Shown piece by piece: positions 43,315-52,531 of a stretch of DNA of 64,000 bases. How positions within the stretch are numbered: position 1 is the stretch's first letter; every line of letters begins with the position of its first letter. Position numbers and translations under genes: made by a program. This stretch comes from an uncultured SAR86 cluster bacterium (GTDB lineage Bacteria > Pseudomonadota > Gammaproteobacteria > Magnimaribacterales > D2472), in assembly GCA_902622845.1 (NCBI GenBank), contig CACNRI010000001.1, forward strand, positions 124,001 to 188,000, read 5' to 3'. Under the pieces are notes generated by a model, which ran no database searches, was not told where the DNA came from, and saw nothing but the letters and a program-made list of their open reading frames with translations.

Positions 43315-44403
43315 ATGATTGTTGAGACAAAAAAAATACTTATTGATTCTAAATTAGAGTGTGCTTCGGGGGAGGCTCTTGAAAACTTTGAGCTAATGAC
43401 TGATTTTTATGGGGAGCTAAATGAGAAAAAAGATAATGCTGTCCTTGTATGTCATGCATTCTCTGGAAGCCATCATGCTGCAGGAAAAAGAGATGGTAAC
43501 ATTGGTTGGTGGGATGAGTTCATTGGTCCAGATAAAACAATAAATACAAATCGTTTCTTTGTTGTCTCCGTAAATAATCTAGGAAGTTGTTTTGGTTCTA
43601 GTGGTCCTCTCAGTAAAGATAAAAATGGGGAAAGATTTAATAATAATTTTCCTCAGTTAGAGGTTATTGATTGGGTTGAATCTCAAAAAATGCTTGCCGA
43701 TAAATTAGGGATAAAAAAGTGGCACTTAGTCATTGGAGGGAGTTTGGGAGGCATGCAATCACTTCAATGGGCTGTTAGTTATCCTAAAATGGTAAAAAAA
43801 GTTGGTATTCTTGCTGCTGCAGCTAAAACAAGCTCTCAAAATATTGCTTTGAATGAGGTTGAGAGAGAAGTTATAAGGAAAGATAGTGATTTTCATGACG
43901 GGAAGTATCTCGAATTTAATAAATCTCCAATTGAAGGCCTTAAAGCTGCAAGGATGCTTGGTCATATAACTTATTTATCAGCAAAAAATATGGATCAGCG
44001 CTTTGGAAGAAAATTGCAAAGTACTGATTCCAAAATAGCTGAAGATGTTGATTTTGAGATTGAGAACTACCTTCAGTATAAGGGAGGAAAGTTTGCAGAA
44101 TCATTTGATGCTAATTCATATATTCTTTTAACAAAAGTTATGGATAAATTTGATATTGCTCATGGGTATGAAGATAGTCTTGAGACTGCTCTTGAAAACA
44201 TTGCTGCCGAAGTTCTGGTTGTATCGTTCACCACAGACTGGATGTTCCCTACAAGCAATGGAAAAGAGATATGTTTGGCATCCATCAAGGCAAATAACAA
44301 ATGCTCATATATTGAGTTAGAAGGAGAGCATGGTCATGACAGCTTCCTTTATCCAAATGATGATTACCAAAATGCAATTAAAAACTTTATCGAATCAAAA
44401 TGA
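43315..44403 (+). CDS. metX: Homoserine O-acyltransferase MetX
   Basis: The 362-residue alpha/beta-hydrolase-fold enzyme acylates homoserine, the first committed step of methionine synthesis. Motifs are VCHAFSGSHHAAG, NNLGSCFGSSGPLS, the nucleophile elbow GGSLGGMQSLQWAVSYP, FTTDWMFPTSNG and the C-terminal ELEGEHGHDSFL. Whether acetyl-CoA or succinyl-CoA is used cannot be fixed by eye. It starts directly after the yggT stop, and metW overlaps its end as ATGA. Confidence 0.95.
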   Translation: MIVETKKILIDSKLECASGEALENFELMTDFYGELNEKKDNAVLVCHAFSGSHHAAGKRDGNIGWWDEFIGPDKTINTNRFFVVSVNNLGSCFGSSGPLSKDKNGERFNNNFPQLEVIDWVESQKMLADKLGIKKWHLVIGGSLGGMQSLQWAVSYPKMVKKVGILAAAAKTSSQNIALNEVEREVIRKDSDFHDGKYLEFNKSPIEGLKAARMLGHITYLSAKNMDQRFGRKLQSTDSKIAEDVDFEIENYLQYKGGKFAESFDANSYILLTKVMDKFDIAHGYEDSLETALENIAAEVLVVSFTTDWMFPTSNGKEICLASIKANNKCSYIELEGEHGHDSFLYPNDDYQNAIKNFIESK

Positions 44404-44993
44404 AATCAGATTTTAAGAGAATAATTGAAAAATGGATTCCTCAAAACACTAAAGTGCTCGACCTGGGCTGTGGCGATGGAGACCTTTTAGAGTACCTTAA
44501 AGACTCGAAAAATGTTAATGGCTTTGGTATTGAAATAGATGTTTCTAAAGCTAATGAATGTCTTAAAAGAAATATCCCAGTTATGCAATGTGATATTGAT
44601 GAGGGTATTAAGGAGTTTGATGATTTGGATTTTGATATAACGATAATGGCAAACTCAATCCAATGCCTTAAGAATCCTAATTTGGCTCTTCAAAATATCC
44701 TCAATATCTCTAATAAATGTATTGTTACTCTTCCAAACTTTGCCCACTGGTCTTGTCGATTAGACTTATTTTTAGGAAAGATGCCTGTTACAAAGAATCT
44801 TCCAGTGCCCTGGTATGAGACTAAGAATATTCATTTGTGCACTATTAAAGATTTCGAGGAACTCTGTAGCAACTTAGATGTATCTGTAATTGAAAAATTG
44901 TATTTAAACAATAACTTCAAAGAGAGTGCTTTAACAAGACTATTGCCAAATCTTTTTGCTGCTGAGGGTGTATACTTAATTGAAAGGAAATAA
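44400..44993 (+). CDS. metW: Methionine biosynthesis protein MetW
   Basis: The 197-residue methyltransferase-fold protein has VLDLGCGDGDLLEYL and MANSIQCLKNPNLALQNIL, then TLPNFAHWSCRLDLFLGKMPVT and LPVPWYETKNIHLCTIKDFEEL, highly specific to MetW. It is paired with MetX in many proteobacteria and supports its activity. It overlaps metX by 4 nt and rdgB by 14 nt. Confidence 0.95.
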   Translation: MKSDFKRIIEKWIPQNTKVLDLGCGDGDLLEYLKDSKNVNGFGIEIDVSKANECLKRNIPVMQCDIDEGIKEFDDLDFDITIMANSIQCLKNPNLALQNILNISNKCIVTLPNFAHWSCRLDLFLGKMPVTKNLPVPWYETKNIHLCTIKDFEELCSNLDVSVIEKLYLNNNFKESALTRLLPNLFAAEGVYLIERK

Positions 44994-45573
44994 ATTAATC
45001 ATAGCTTCCTCAAATAAAGGGAAAATCAACGAATTCCAAAAAATTCTTCCAGATTTTGAATGCATTCCTCAATCTGTTTTCAGTATCAGCGATGTTGAAG
45101 AAACAGGAAAAGATTTTGAAGAGAATGCAATCCTAAAAGCTAAAAATGCATTTTCAAAGACAAATATCTCATCTATTGGTGATGACTCAGGCTTAATAGT
45201 CCCTACAATTGATAATGAACCCGGTCTTTACTCGGCTAGATATGCAGGAGTGAATGCAACTGATAGTGATAACAGAAATAAGCTTATATCAAAACTTAAG
45301 GATAAAAAGCTTGAATCAACTTATGCATATTTTTTTTGTTGCGTTGTTGCTGTTGGTATAAAGGGTCAAAATGAAATTATAGTTTGTGGTGGAAAAGTTG
45401 AAGGTGAGGTCAGAACTATTGAAAGAGGTGAAAAAGGTTTTGGTTATGATCCAATGTTTTATCCTAAAGGATATTCAGAGTCTTTCGCGGAGCTTAACTC
45501 TTCAGAAAAAAATAAAATAAGTCATAGAGGCCAAGCTTTAAAAAAGCTCATAGATAAATTAAATAAGACTTAA
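44980..45573 (+). CDS. rdgB: Non-canonical purine NTP pyrophosphatase (RdgB/HAM1)
   Basis: The 197-residue enzyme hydrolyses ITP, dITP and XTP to keep them out of DNA. Motifs are IIASSNKGKINEF, GDDSGLIVPTIDNEPGLYSARYAG, GEKGFGYDPMFYP and SFAELNSSEKNKISHRGQAL. The start must be TTG 44980, since no ATG or GTG precedes the conserved substrate-binding SSNKGK. The 3' end overlaps the convergent trmB by 15 nt. Confidence 0.95.
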   Translation: MKGNKLIIASSNKGKINEFQKILPDFECIPQSVFSISDVEETGKDFEENAILKAKNAFSKTNISSIGDDSGLIVPTIDNEPGLYSARYAGVNATDSDNRNKLISKLKDKKLESTYAYFFCCVVAVGIKGQNEIIVCGGKVEGEVRTIERGEKGFGYDPMFYPKGYSESFAELNSSEKNKISHRGQALKKLIDKLNKT

Positions 45574-46203
45574 TTTAAAGTTATATATCTCTCGCCCTTC
45601 CTTGATTCCTTTTTTTTGAAACTTAGAGAGCTCTCTCCCAGGTATTTGCTTTATAGTTTCAATAGAAAACTTATCTTCAAAGCCTCTCAATATATCTTGA
45701 ATCTGTTCTGCATAGTTTTTCCAGTCTGTAGAAAGAAAAATAAATGAATTTGGTTTTAAACATGGTTGAATGCGCTCAAAGAAATCTTTATTTAAGAGTC
45801 TTCTTTTGTGATGTCTATCTTTTGGCCATGGATCAGGGCATATGATATAAACTTCATCAAATTTAAAACCTTTTTCCTCAAAAATAAGATCTCTTATATC
45901 TCCTTCATGAATATATATATTTTCCAGTGAATGTTCTCTAATTTTTCCTATTAAATTCCCGATCCCGGATTTATAGACTTCAGAAGCTAAAAATAATGTA
46001 TTATTTTTTTCTTTCGCAAAGGAAAAAAAGTCTTCCCCATTACCAAAACCTATTTCAAGCGCAATTTTACGGAATGATAGATCATTATTTAAGGTATTAG
46101 GATCATCCAAAGAATAATCTGCTAAGAAACTTAGGTTTTTTTCCTGAAGATTGGTAATCCTTCCTTTTCTTCTAGCAAAGCTTGGTAAAAAGTTATATCT
46201 CAA
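45559..46203 (-). CDS. trmB: tRNA (guanine-N7-)-methyltransferase
   Basis: The 214-residue enzyme methylates G46 of tRNA. The N-terminal SFARRKGRITNLQEKNL is the conserved family start. The SAM motif is LEIGFGNGEDF, followed by YIICPDPWPKDRHHKRRLL, the TrmB hallmark. The start is TTG at 46203, right after the thiG stop. It sits at the end of the rpoH-thiS-thiG-trmB series and overlaps rdgB at the 3' ends. Confidence 0.95.
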   Translation of the reverse strand: MRYNFLPSFARRKGRITNLQEKNLSFLADYSLDDPNTLNNDLSFRKIALEIGFGNGEDFFSFAKEKNNTLFLASEVYKSGIGNLIGKIREHSLENIYIHEGDIRDLIFEEKGFKFDEVYIICPDPWPKDRHHKRRLLNKDFFERIQPCLKPNSFIFLSTDWKNYAEQIQDILRGFEDKFSIETIKQIPGRELSKFQKKGIKEGREIYNFKLSLI

Positions 46204-46980
46204 CTACTTTATTACTCCATCTTCTGGAGACGATTTCGATGCGTATAGTCTTTTTTTCATTCTCCCGGCTAAGAATGCTTCTCTGCCTGACTCAATTGCT
46301 TTTTTCATGGCTGAAGCCATGAGAATAGGATTTTTTGCTTCGGCTATTGCTGTATTCATTAGTACGCCATCGCATCCTAGCTCCATTGCTATGGTTGCAT
46401 CTGAAGCTGTCCCTACTCCGGCATCAACTATGATTGGTTTATTTGAGTTCTCCAAGATTATCTCAATGTTATATGGATTTGTTATTCCTAGTCCTGAGCC
46501 AATAGGAGCTGCAAGAGGCATAATTGAAACACAGCCAATATCATCAAGCTCTTTACATAATATTGGATCATCGGTGCAATAGACCATTACTTCAAAATTA
46601 TCTTCAACTAATATTTTTGCAGCCTCAAGTGTTTGAGTCATATTTGGAAATAGAGTTTTTTCATCACCCAAAACCTCAAGTTTAACGAGATTATGACCAT
46701 CTAAAAGTTCCCTTGCTAAATTACAAGTCCGAACCGCATCATCAACACTATAGCAGCCTGCTGTATTAGGAAGGATTATAAAATCTTCAGGGTTTAGGAA
46801 ATCAAGAAGGTTTGGTTCTTCTTTATTTTGACCAATATTAGTCCTTCTTATTGCCACTGTAACCACTTCTGCTCCAGAGGCGACTATTGCGTCTTGTGTT
46901 TCTTGGAAATCTTTATATTTCCCTGTACCGACAAGGAGCCTAGATGAGAATTCTCTAGAGCCGACAACCAACTTTTCCAA
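46204..46980 (-). CDS. thiG: Thiazole synthase
   Basis: The enzyme forms the thiazole phosphate ring of thiamine with ThiS-thiocarboxylate. It has [41 protein letters not shown] (imine-forming lysine region) and [33 protein letters not shown] start it at TTG 46980 (258 residues), one base after the thiS stop. GGAGGG, which encodes the end of ThiS, then serves as Shine-Dalgarno 4-5 nt upstream. The track's TTG 47001 would add seven residues and lacks such a site. Confidence 0.94.
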   Translation of the reverse strand: MEKLVVGSREFSSRLLVGTGKYKDFQETQDAIVASGAEVVTVAIRRTNIGQNKEEPNLLDFLNPEDFIILPNTAGCYSVDDAVRTCNLARELLDGHNLVKLEVLGDEKTLFPNMTQTLEAAKILVEDNFEVMVYCTDDPILCKELDDIGCVSIMPLAAPIGSGLGITNPYNIEIILENSNKPIIVDAGVGTASDATIAMELGCDGVLMNTAIAEAKNPILMASAMKKAIESGREAFLAGRMKKRLYASKSSPEDGVIK

Positions 46981-46981
46981 T

Positions 46982-47194
46982 TTACCCTCCGCCAACGGCA
47001 ATAACTATTTCAACTTCATCTTTGTCATTGAGAGTATAGTTATCAATCTGTGATTTTGGAACAATCTCTCGATTTATTTCTACGGCAAATCTGGCTTCGG
47101 AGAGATTTAAGCTATCTATTAGTTCTTTAAGGGAGTCGGATTTAAGGTGGATTTCTGAGCCGTTAAGGATAATGCCTATTGTTTTTGCATTCAC
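46982..47194 (-). CDS. thiS: Sulfur carrier protein ThiS
   Basis: The 70-residue ubiquitin-like protein ends with the required diglycine (VIAVGGG), which is thiocarboxylated and feeds sulfur to ThiG. The start is GTG in a GTGA overlap with the rpoH stop. The start and end overlaps tie rpoH, thiS and thiG tightly together. An rpoH-thiS-thiG-trmB neighbourhood is also known in Pseudomonas-type genomes. Confidence 0.94.
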   Translation of the reverse strand: MNAKTIGIILNGSEIHLKSDSLKELIDSLNLSEARFAVEINREIVPKSQIDNYTLNDKDEVEIVIAVGGG

Positions 47195-48054
47195 AGAGCA
47201 TCAGTCATAGAGCTTCTTAATTTTTTAAGAGCACCATTTTCGATCTGTCTAATTCTTTCTGCTGAAATTTTATATTCTTCTGCTAGCTCATGAAGAGTAA
47301 CTTTAGAATCGGATAAATATCTTCTTCGTATAATATCTTTGCTTCTGTCATCAAGGCCTTTGAGAGCATCTAAAAGTTCAGCATTATTAAACGCCATTGT
47401 TTGCTCTGCCTCAACCAAGTCTTCAGGATTAAATCTTTTATCTTCTAGATATTGTGATGGCGCCATTATTTCACTATCGCCATCTCCCGTATTTACAGGA
47501 GCATCAAATGATGAATCGTTAGAAGATAGTCTGTTTTCCATATGCAAAACATCTTTGACTTCGACATTTAAATCTTCAGCAATTTTTTCTGCTTCTTCTT
47601 TAGTGAGCCATTCCAATGACTTTTTCTTGCTCCTCAGATTGAAGAATAGTTTCCTTTGAGCTTTGGTAGTGGCTATTTTTACAAGCCTCCAGTTTTTAAG
47701 AATGTACTCATGAATTTCGGCCTTTATCCAATGGACTGCAAAAGAAACAAGCTTTACACCTCTATTAGGATCAAATCTATCAACAGCTTTCATAAGACCA
47801 ACATTACCTTCTTGGATAATATCACCTATTGGTAAACCGTAGCCTTGATAAGATCTTGCAATATGAACGACAAAACGTAGATGCGAAATGACCAATTGCC
47901 TTGCAGCATCAAGATCATCGTTGTCATAAAGCTTATGAGCAAGTTCTTTCTCTTGTTCAGGCGTTAATATTGGTATTGAGTGCACGCAAGCAAGGTAAGA
48001 TTCTATATCTTTACCTGGCGTTGTTAGCTCAATTTTCTGTAAATCAGTACCCAT
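47191..48054 (-). CDS. rpoH: RNA polymerase sigma-32 factor
   Basis: The 287-residue heat-shock sigma factor has region 2 (LRFVVHIARSYQGYGLPIGDIIQEGNVGLMKAV, with VSFAVHWIKAEIHEYILKNWRLVKIATTKAQ), the RpoH-specific box QRKLFFNLR, and region 4 (DIIRRRYL, VTLHELAEEYKISAERIRQIENGALKKLR). Length is standard. Two overlapping TATAAT-like boxes lie within about 35 nt upstream, so the leader is short. A 6-bp hairpin ACATAA-AAA-TTATGT lies at 48081-48095. Confidence 0.97.
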   Translation of the reverse strand: MGTDLQKIELTTPGKDIESYLACVHSIPILTPEQEKELAHKLYDNDDLDAARQLVISHLRFVVHIARSYQGYGLPIGDIIQEGNVGLMKAVDRFDPNRGVKLVSFAVHWIKAEIHEYILKNWRLVKIATTKAQRKLFFNLRSKKKSLEWLTKEEAEKIAEDLNVEVKDVLHMENRLSSNDSSFDAPVNTGDGDSEIMAPSQYLEDKRFNPEDLVEAEQTMAFNNAELLDALKGLDDRSKDIIRRRYLSDSKVTLHELAEEYKISAERIRQIENGALKKLRSSMTDAL

Positions 48055-48105
48055 TATAATTTCTGTTTATATTATATTATACATAAAAATTATGTAGACC
48101 TTAAA

Positions 48106-48894
48106 TTATAGCAATTTTTTTACATAATCTTCCACTTTTTGACTATAAGCTTCTCTGATAAGTTCATTTCTATAAGCTATAAAAGGCGGATTAAGTATGT
48201 TTTTCTTAGAATATTTGAGCTTTTCAAAGTCCTCTAGGCTAAATATTGAGCCTCCATATGATTTAAGAACCGCATCTGCAGCAGCAATATCCCACTCAGA
48301 AGTTGGCCCAAATCTGGGGTATATGTCTGCTTCATCATCACATAAAGCGCAGATCTTTAATGAGCTGCCCTTTTCGACGAGCTCATAATTTATATCAGAA
48401 TCCTGAAGAAATTTTAAAAACATTGTATCTGCTTCTCTCTTATGACTTCTACTCATAACAATCCTCAGTGGCGATGTTTCTTGAGGCTTTGCCTGGGAAA
48501 CTTTATCTAGACTTGTCCAGATCCTTAAATCTGTGGGTCTTTGAACAATCCCAAAAATGCTTCGCCTCTTATGAATAAAAGAGATGTTTACCGAAAAGTC
48601 TCCGTTTCTATTAATAAATTCTTTAGTTCCATCAAGAGGATCTATTAACCAATAGCTTTCTTCATAAGAAATATTGTCTTTGAAGGTCTCCTCAGAGACA
48701 GTCTGGATTTCAGGGGTTATTATCTTTAGTCCTTGGATAATTATATTGTTTGATGATTCATCTGCTAGCGTTAAAGGAGAGCCATCATCTTTATTTATAT
48801 GCGAAAAATCAGAATTATAAATTTTCATTATCGAGGAGCTAGCTTCTGAGGAAAGATCTATTAAATCTGGTAATAGTTTTTTGAAATCAAGCAT
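48106..48894 (-). CDS. cysQ: 3'(2'),5'-bisphosphate nucleotidase CysQ
   Basis: The 262-residue Mg-dependent phosphatase of the inositol monophosphatase superfamily degrades PAP/PAPS. Metal-binding motifs are SEETF followed by WLIDPLDGTKEFINRNGDFSVNI, and the C-terminal EWDIAAADAVLKSYGG. It stands between rpoH and the divergent dienoyl-CoA isomerase locus, with a long A-rich leader of about 20 nt after a TATAAT box. Confidence 0.93.
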   Translation of the reverse strand: MLDFKKLLPDLIDLSSEASSSIMKIYNSDFSHINKDDGSPLTLADESSNNIIIQGLKIITPEIQTVSEETFKDNISYEESYWLIDPLDGTKEFINRNGDFSVNISFIHKRRSIFGIVQRPTDLRIWTSLDKVSQAKPQETSPLRIVMSRSHKREADTMFLKFLQDSDINYELVEKGSSLKICALCDDEADIYPRFGPTSEWDIAAADAVLKSYGGSIFSLEDFEKLKYSKKNILNPPFIAYRNELIREAYSQKVEDYVKKLL

Positions 48895-48962
48895 TTTTTA
48901 ATTTTTTTTTTTGATTATAGGGATCATTTACTTATAATTACAGTTTTCAACTAATAGAAATA

Positions 48963-49121
48963 ATGAATCAAAAACTTTTAGATAATTTAGAATTTGTCCA
49001 TAGCAGACTTAAGTGGCTCAGCAAAGATAGAAAAATTGTATTGCCTCACCATAAAACATTCGATCTTGTGGATGAGTTAATGGATAAAGTCTCAGAATCA
49101 ATAGATATTGCAAAGAAATGA
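48963..49121 (+). CDS. Small 52-residue protein of unknown function
   Basis: This small gene is not in the ORF track. It encodes MNQKLLDNLEFVHSRLKWLS and a remaining 32 residues ending SESIDIAKK; it is charged, probably helical and cytoplasmic, without signal peptide or cysteine. Evidence that it is real: its TGA overlaps the next gene's ATG as ATGA, a TATAAT (48940-48945 region) lies about 20 nt upstream, and its composition resembles the neighbouring genes. I recognise no family. Confidence 0.6.
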   Translation: MNQKLLDNLEFVHSRLKWLSKDRKIVLPHHKTFDLVDELMDKVSESIDIAKK

Positions 49122-49978
49122 GTAAGTATTCCTGCTTCAATGTAAAAACAAAAGACCATATTTGCAGTCTTGTTTTAAATCGCCCAAATGAACTTAATAC
49201 AATGACTAGAGACTTTTGGGTCGAGCTAGGAGATGCATTAGATGAAATTAATAGAGATTCTGATGTAAGAGTTGTAATTCTCTCATCAACTGGAAAACAC
49301 TTTTGTGCAGGTATGGACCTTAGTGCTTTTTCTAATGGAGTTGACGATATTCCTGATGACAAAAAACCCGATCATGCAAGAGTTGGGGAAGCTGTTTATA
49401 GAACTGCAAAAGAGTTACAAGGTTATATAAGTAAACTCGAAGAAATAAGAGTCCCAGTAATTGCTGCGGTTCGTGGAGGTGTTATAGGTGGGGCCTTAGA
49501 CCTCATAACTGCATGTGATATGCGTTTTGCCTCAAATGATGCTTTCTTTTGTATCCAAGAAATCAATATTGGTATGGCTGCTGATGTTGGTACCCTTCAA
49601 AGGCTGCCAAAGATTATTCCTGATTCAAAGATGAGGGAGATGGCTTATACAGGAAGAAGAATGCTTGCTGATGAAGCAAAAGATTCTGGGCTGGTAGGAG
49701 AAATTTATGAAACACAAGATGAAATGCTTGATGCAGTTCATGAACTAGCAACTGAAATAGCCTCTAAATCGCCGGTAGCAATATATGGCCTCAAGGCAGT
49801 AATGAATTACTCAAGAGATCATAATGTGAGTGATAGCTTGGATTTTAATGCTCTTTGGAGCGGTGCAATGCTTAGTCAAGCAGATATGACTGAAGCTATG
49901 ACTGCTCAAATGGAAAAAAGGGATGCAAGCTTCGACAAAATGGTCGATGTTAAAAAGTTCAACGAATCAAAAAGTTAA
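49118..49978 (+). CDS. Enoyl-CoA hydratase/isomerase family (dienoyl-CoA isomerase-like)
   Basis: The 286-residue crotonase has the oxyanion-hole segments HFCAGMDLSAF and AVRGGVIGGALDLITACDMRF. FFCIQEINIGMAADVGTLQRLPK carries Glu and Asp at the positions of Glu196 and Asp204 of rat delta3,5-delta2,4-dienoyl-CoA isomerase, and NDAFF supplies the Asp176 equivalent. This suggests isomerisation of conjugated dienoyl-CoA in unsaturated fatty-acid oxidation. It is coupled to the 52-residue gene upstream and shares a 4-nt stop overlap with yaaA. Confidence 0.88.
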   Translation: MSKYSCFNVKTKDHICSLVLNRPNELNTMTRDFWVELGDALDEINRDSDVRVVILSSTGKHFCAGMDLSAFSNGVDDIPDDKKPDHARVGEAVYRTAKELQGYISKLEEIRVPVIAAVRGGVIGGALDLITACDMRFASNDAFFCIQEINIGMAADVGTLQRLPKIIPDSKMREMAYTGRRMLADEAKDSGLVGEIYETQDEMLDAVHELATEIASKSPVAIYGLKAVMNYSRDHNVSDSLDFNALWSGAMLSQADMTEAMTAQMEKRDASFDKMVDVKKFNESKS

Positions 49979-50730
49979 GACTTTCTTAGAAATACTGGGC
50001 TTTCAGCAGTTGAATCAGCTTTAGAATATTTATATCCATCAAGATCAAAATTAACTAACTCGTCAGTTTTCTTGATCCTGTTTTGAATAATAAACCTAGC
50101 CATCAAACCTCTAGCTTTTTTGGCATAAAAACTAATTATTTTGTAGTTGCCATTTTTATAGTCTTTAAATACTGGAGAAACCACATCAGCTTCGTCACTT
50201 ATGTTACCTAGAACCTTATAGTATTCATTAGAAGCTAAGTTCACGATTGTATCTGAATCTTTGAGTAGATCTTTTTTAACGGATTCACCCCAAAACTCAT
50301 ATAGGTTCTTCCAACCGTTAATTTGTAATTTTGTTCCCATCTCTAAACGATATGGGTTCATAACATCAAGGGGCTTAAGTGCGCCATATAATCCTGACAA
50401 TATTCTCAAGTGCTTTTGTGCAAAATTAAGATCGCTTTTTTTAAAGTCATCGGCTTGTAGCCCTTGGTAGACGTCACCTTTAAAAACTAGTAAAGCAGGC
50501 TTTGAATTATTTGAAATCTTTTTTTCAGCTTTCCAAGACTGGTATCTATCAAAATTTAATGATGCCAACTTGTCACTTAGGCCCATTAGCGAGGCAATTT
50601 CACTTGGCTCCTTTTGCTTTAGTTCTTTTATGAGCTCACCGGACTTTTTTAGAAAGCTCGGCACAGAGTGTGTATCATTATAATTAGCACTATAATCAAG
50701 TGTTTTTGCTGGAGATAAAACTGTAATCAT
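49975..50730 (-). CDS. yaaA: Peroxide stress protein YaaA
   Basis: The 251-residue protein starts MITVLSPAKTLDY, the family hallmark, and continues with VFKGDVYQGLQADDF, LRILSGLYGALKPLDVMNPYRLEMGT and ISFYAKKARGLMARFII. YaaA lowers free iron and peroxide damage in E. coli by an incompletely understood DNA-binding activity. It is divergent from dctQ across 26 nt. Confidence 0.95.
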   Translation of the reverse strand: MITVLSPAKTLDYSANYNDTHSVPSFLKKSGELIKELKQKEPSEIASLMGLSDKLASLNFDRYQSWKAEKKISNNSKPALLVFKGDVYQGLQADDFKKSDLNFAQKHLRILSGLYGALKPLDVMNPYRLEMGTKLQINGWKNLYEFWGESVKKDLLKDSDTIVNLASNEYYKVLGNISDEADVVSPVFKDYKNGNYKIISFYAKKARGLMARFIIQNRIKKTDELVNFDLDGYKYSKADSTAESPVFLRKS

Positions 50731-50756
50731 TAGCTTATTTTAAAAATTAATATTTT

Positions 50757-51209
50757 ATGAATCAATCTATAGGCAAATTTTTTTCGTACTTTTTACCAAT
50801 AATTGTGATTCTAGTTATATATATTGTTATCAGTAGATATCTATTTGGGGTTGGTAGAGCAGATTTACAAGAGTTGGCACTGTATTTGCATGCGCTAGTT
50901 TTCTTGGGTTGTGCTGGTTGGGCTCTTGCTGAGGAAGAGCATGTTAGAGTGGATATTCTCTATAAAGACAAATCAAAATCATATAAAAAACTTATAAATA
51001 CCTTGGGTTTAGTTTTTTTCGTCCTGCCGGTAGTTTTTATAATAAGTTTTTACTCCATAGATTTTATTAAATTATCTTGGCTGTTGAAGGAATCATCAAC
51101 TGAGCCAGGCGGTTTAAAAACTGTTTATCTTCATAAGACAATTATCTTACTTTTTCCACTTGTGCTTTTTTTAGCAGCCATTAAACAATTAAAAGAGCTA
51201 TGGAAATAA
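50757..51209 (+). CDS. dctQ: TRAP transporter small membrane subunit (DctQ)
   Basis: The 150-residue protein has four membrane segments and the DctQ features GVGRADLQELALYLHALVFLGCAGWAL and a late LVLFLAAIKQLKELWK helix. It forms the membrane complex with DctM, overlapping by 10 nt. No dctP follows directly; the only solute-binding gene in the window is on the opposite strand at 55186-56307. Confidence 0.9.
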   Translation: MNQSIGKFFSYFLPIIVILVIYIVISRYLFGVGRADLQELALYLHALVFLGCAGWALAEEEHVRVDILYKDKSKSYKKLINTLGLVFFVLPVVFIISFYSIDFIKLSWLLKESSTEPGGLKTVYLHKTIILLFPLVLFLAAIKQLKELWK

Positions 51210-52531
51210 TACCGCTTTTATTAATAATCGTTGTTTGTAGTTCATTGCTGGCTGGTTATCCAGTTGCCTTTACGTTAGCTGGTGTATCAATAATATTTGC
51301 TCTGATATGTTCATTATTTGGCATCTTTGATTTAAATCTTTTTAAAAATTTGCCGATAAGAATATTTGGGATTATGAATAATCAAACCCTTCTTGCTGTG
51401 CCTTTATTTGTTTTTATGGGGGTAGTGTTAGAAAGATCGGGAATTGCAGCAAAGATGTTGCAGGATATGGCCAAAGCCTTTGCTGGCATAAAGGGCGGTC
51501 TTGGTATTTCCATTGTTATCGTGGGTGCACTATTGGCCGCAAGTACAGGTATCGTAGGGGCAACAGTTGTCACTATGGGGTTAATGTCACTTCCGGCTCT
51601 TCTTAAGGAGGGATATGATAAAAAATTCTCCTCTGGTCTAGTTGCAGCAACTGGTACTTTAGGTCAGATTATTCCTCCGTCAATTGCGTTAGTTCTTCTT
51701 GGTGATGTTATGTCCAATGCATATCAGCGAGCTCAAAATGATATGGGTATCTTTTCAGTAAAAACAGTTTCTGTAGGCGATTTGTTTATAGGAGCGCTTC
51801 TACCAGGACTTATTATTTGTATACTTTTTTTAGTCTATACAATCTTTTGGAACAGAAATTTAACCATTAGCAGTGAAAAGGAAAGCAAAGTTAGTTTTCT
51901 ATCTTTATTAAATACTCTTTTGCCACCAATCTTACTTATCTTTATGGTCTTGGGGTCTATTATTTTTGGGATTGCTACTCCAACAGAAGCAGCTGGAGTT
52001 GGAGCAATTGGTTCAATACTTATATGTTTGTACTTTAAAAAGTTCAACATAAAGCTTTTAAAGGAAGCGAGTAAAAGAACGGCTTTGGTTACCACCATGG
52101 TCTTTACTATCTTAATTGGTGCGTCCATATTTTCTCTAATCTTTAGAGGAGTCGGTGGTGATGAATTAATTAGTTTAGTTTTTGAGATGTTGCCGGGTGG
52201 AAAATATTCAGCATTGTTTTTTGTAATGCTGATGATATTTTTGCTGGGTTTTATATTAGATTTTATAGAGATTTGTTATGTATTTGTTCCGCTAATTGCG
52301 CCACCATTACTTTTGATGGGTTTTGATCCTGTTTGGCTTGGGATAATGCTGGCAATTAATCTTCAAACTTCTTTTTTAACGCCTCCCTTTGGATTTTCTC
52401 TCTTTTACCTGAGAGGAGTTGCAGATAAATCAATAAGAACAATAGAAATATATAAAGGGGTAATACCTTTTATAGCGATTCAGTTATTAGTCTTGTTAAT
52501 GGTTATACTTTTTCCAAGCATAGTCTTATGA
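51200..52531 (+). CDS. dctM: TRAP transporter large permease subunit (DctM)
   Basis: The 443-residue protein has about twelve membrane segments, as in DctM. Typical motifs are LLAVPLFVFMGVVLERSGIA, GIVGATVVTMGLMSLPALLKEGYDKKFSSGLVAATGTLGQIIPPSIALVLLGD and the late FLTPPFGFSLFYLRGVA. It would import an organic anion with Na+. It overlaps dctQ by 10 nt and the PNGase F-like gene by 4 nt (ATGA). Confidence 0.95.
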   Translation: MEIIPLLLIIVVCSSLLAGYPVAFTLAGVSIIFALICSLFGIFDLNLFKNLPIRIFGIMNNQTLLAVPLFVFMGVVLERSGIAAKMLQDMAKAFAGIKGGLGISIVIVGALLAASTGIVGATVVTMGLMSLPALLKEGYDKKFSSGLVAATGTLGQIIPPSIALVLLGDVMSNAYQRAQNDMGIFSVKTVSVGDLFIGALLPGLIICILFLVYTIFWNRNLTISSEKESKVSFLSLLNTLLPPILLIFMVLGSIIFGIATPTEAAGVGAIGSILICLYFKKFNIKLLKEASKRTALVTTMVFTILIGASIFSLIFRGVGGDELISLVFEMLPGGKYSALFFVMLMIFLLGFILDFIEICYVFVPLIAPPLLLMGFDPVWLGIMLAINLQTSFLTPPFGFSLFYLRGVADKSIRTIEIYKGVIPFIAIQLLVLLMVILFPSIVL

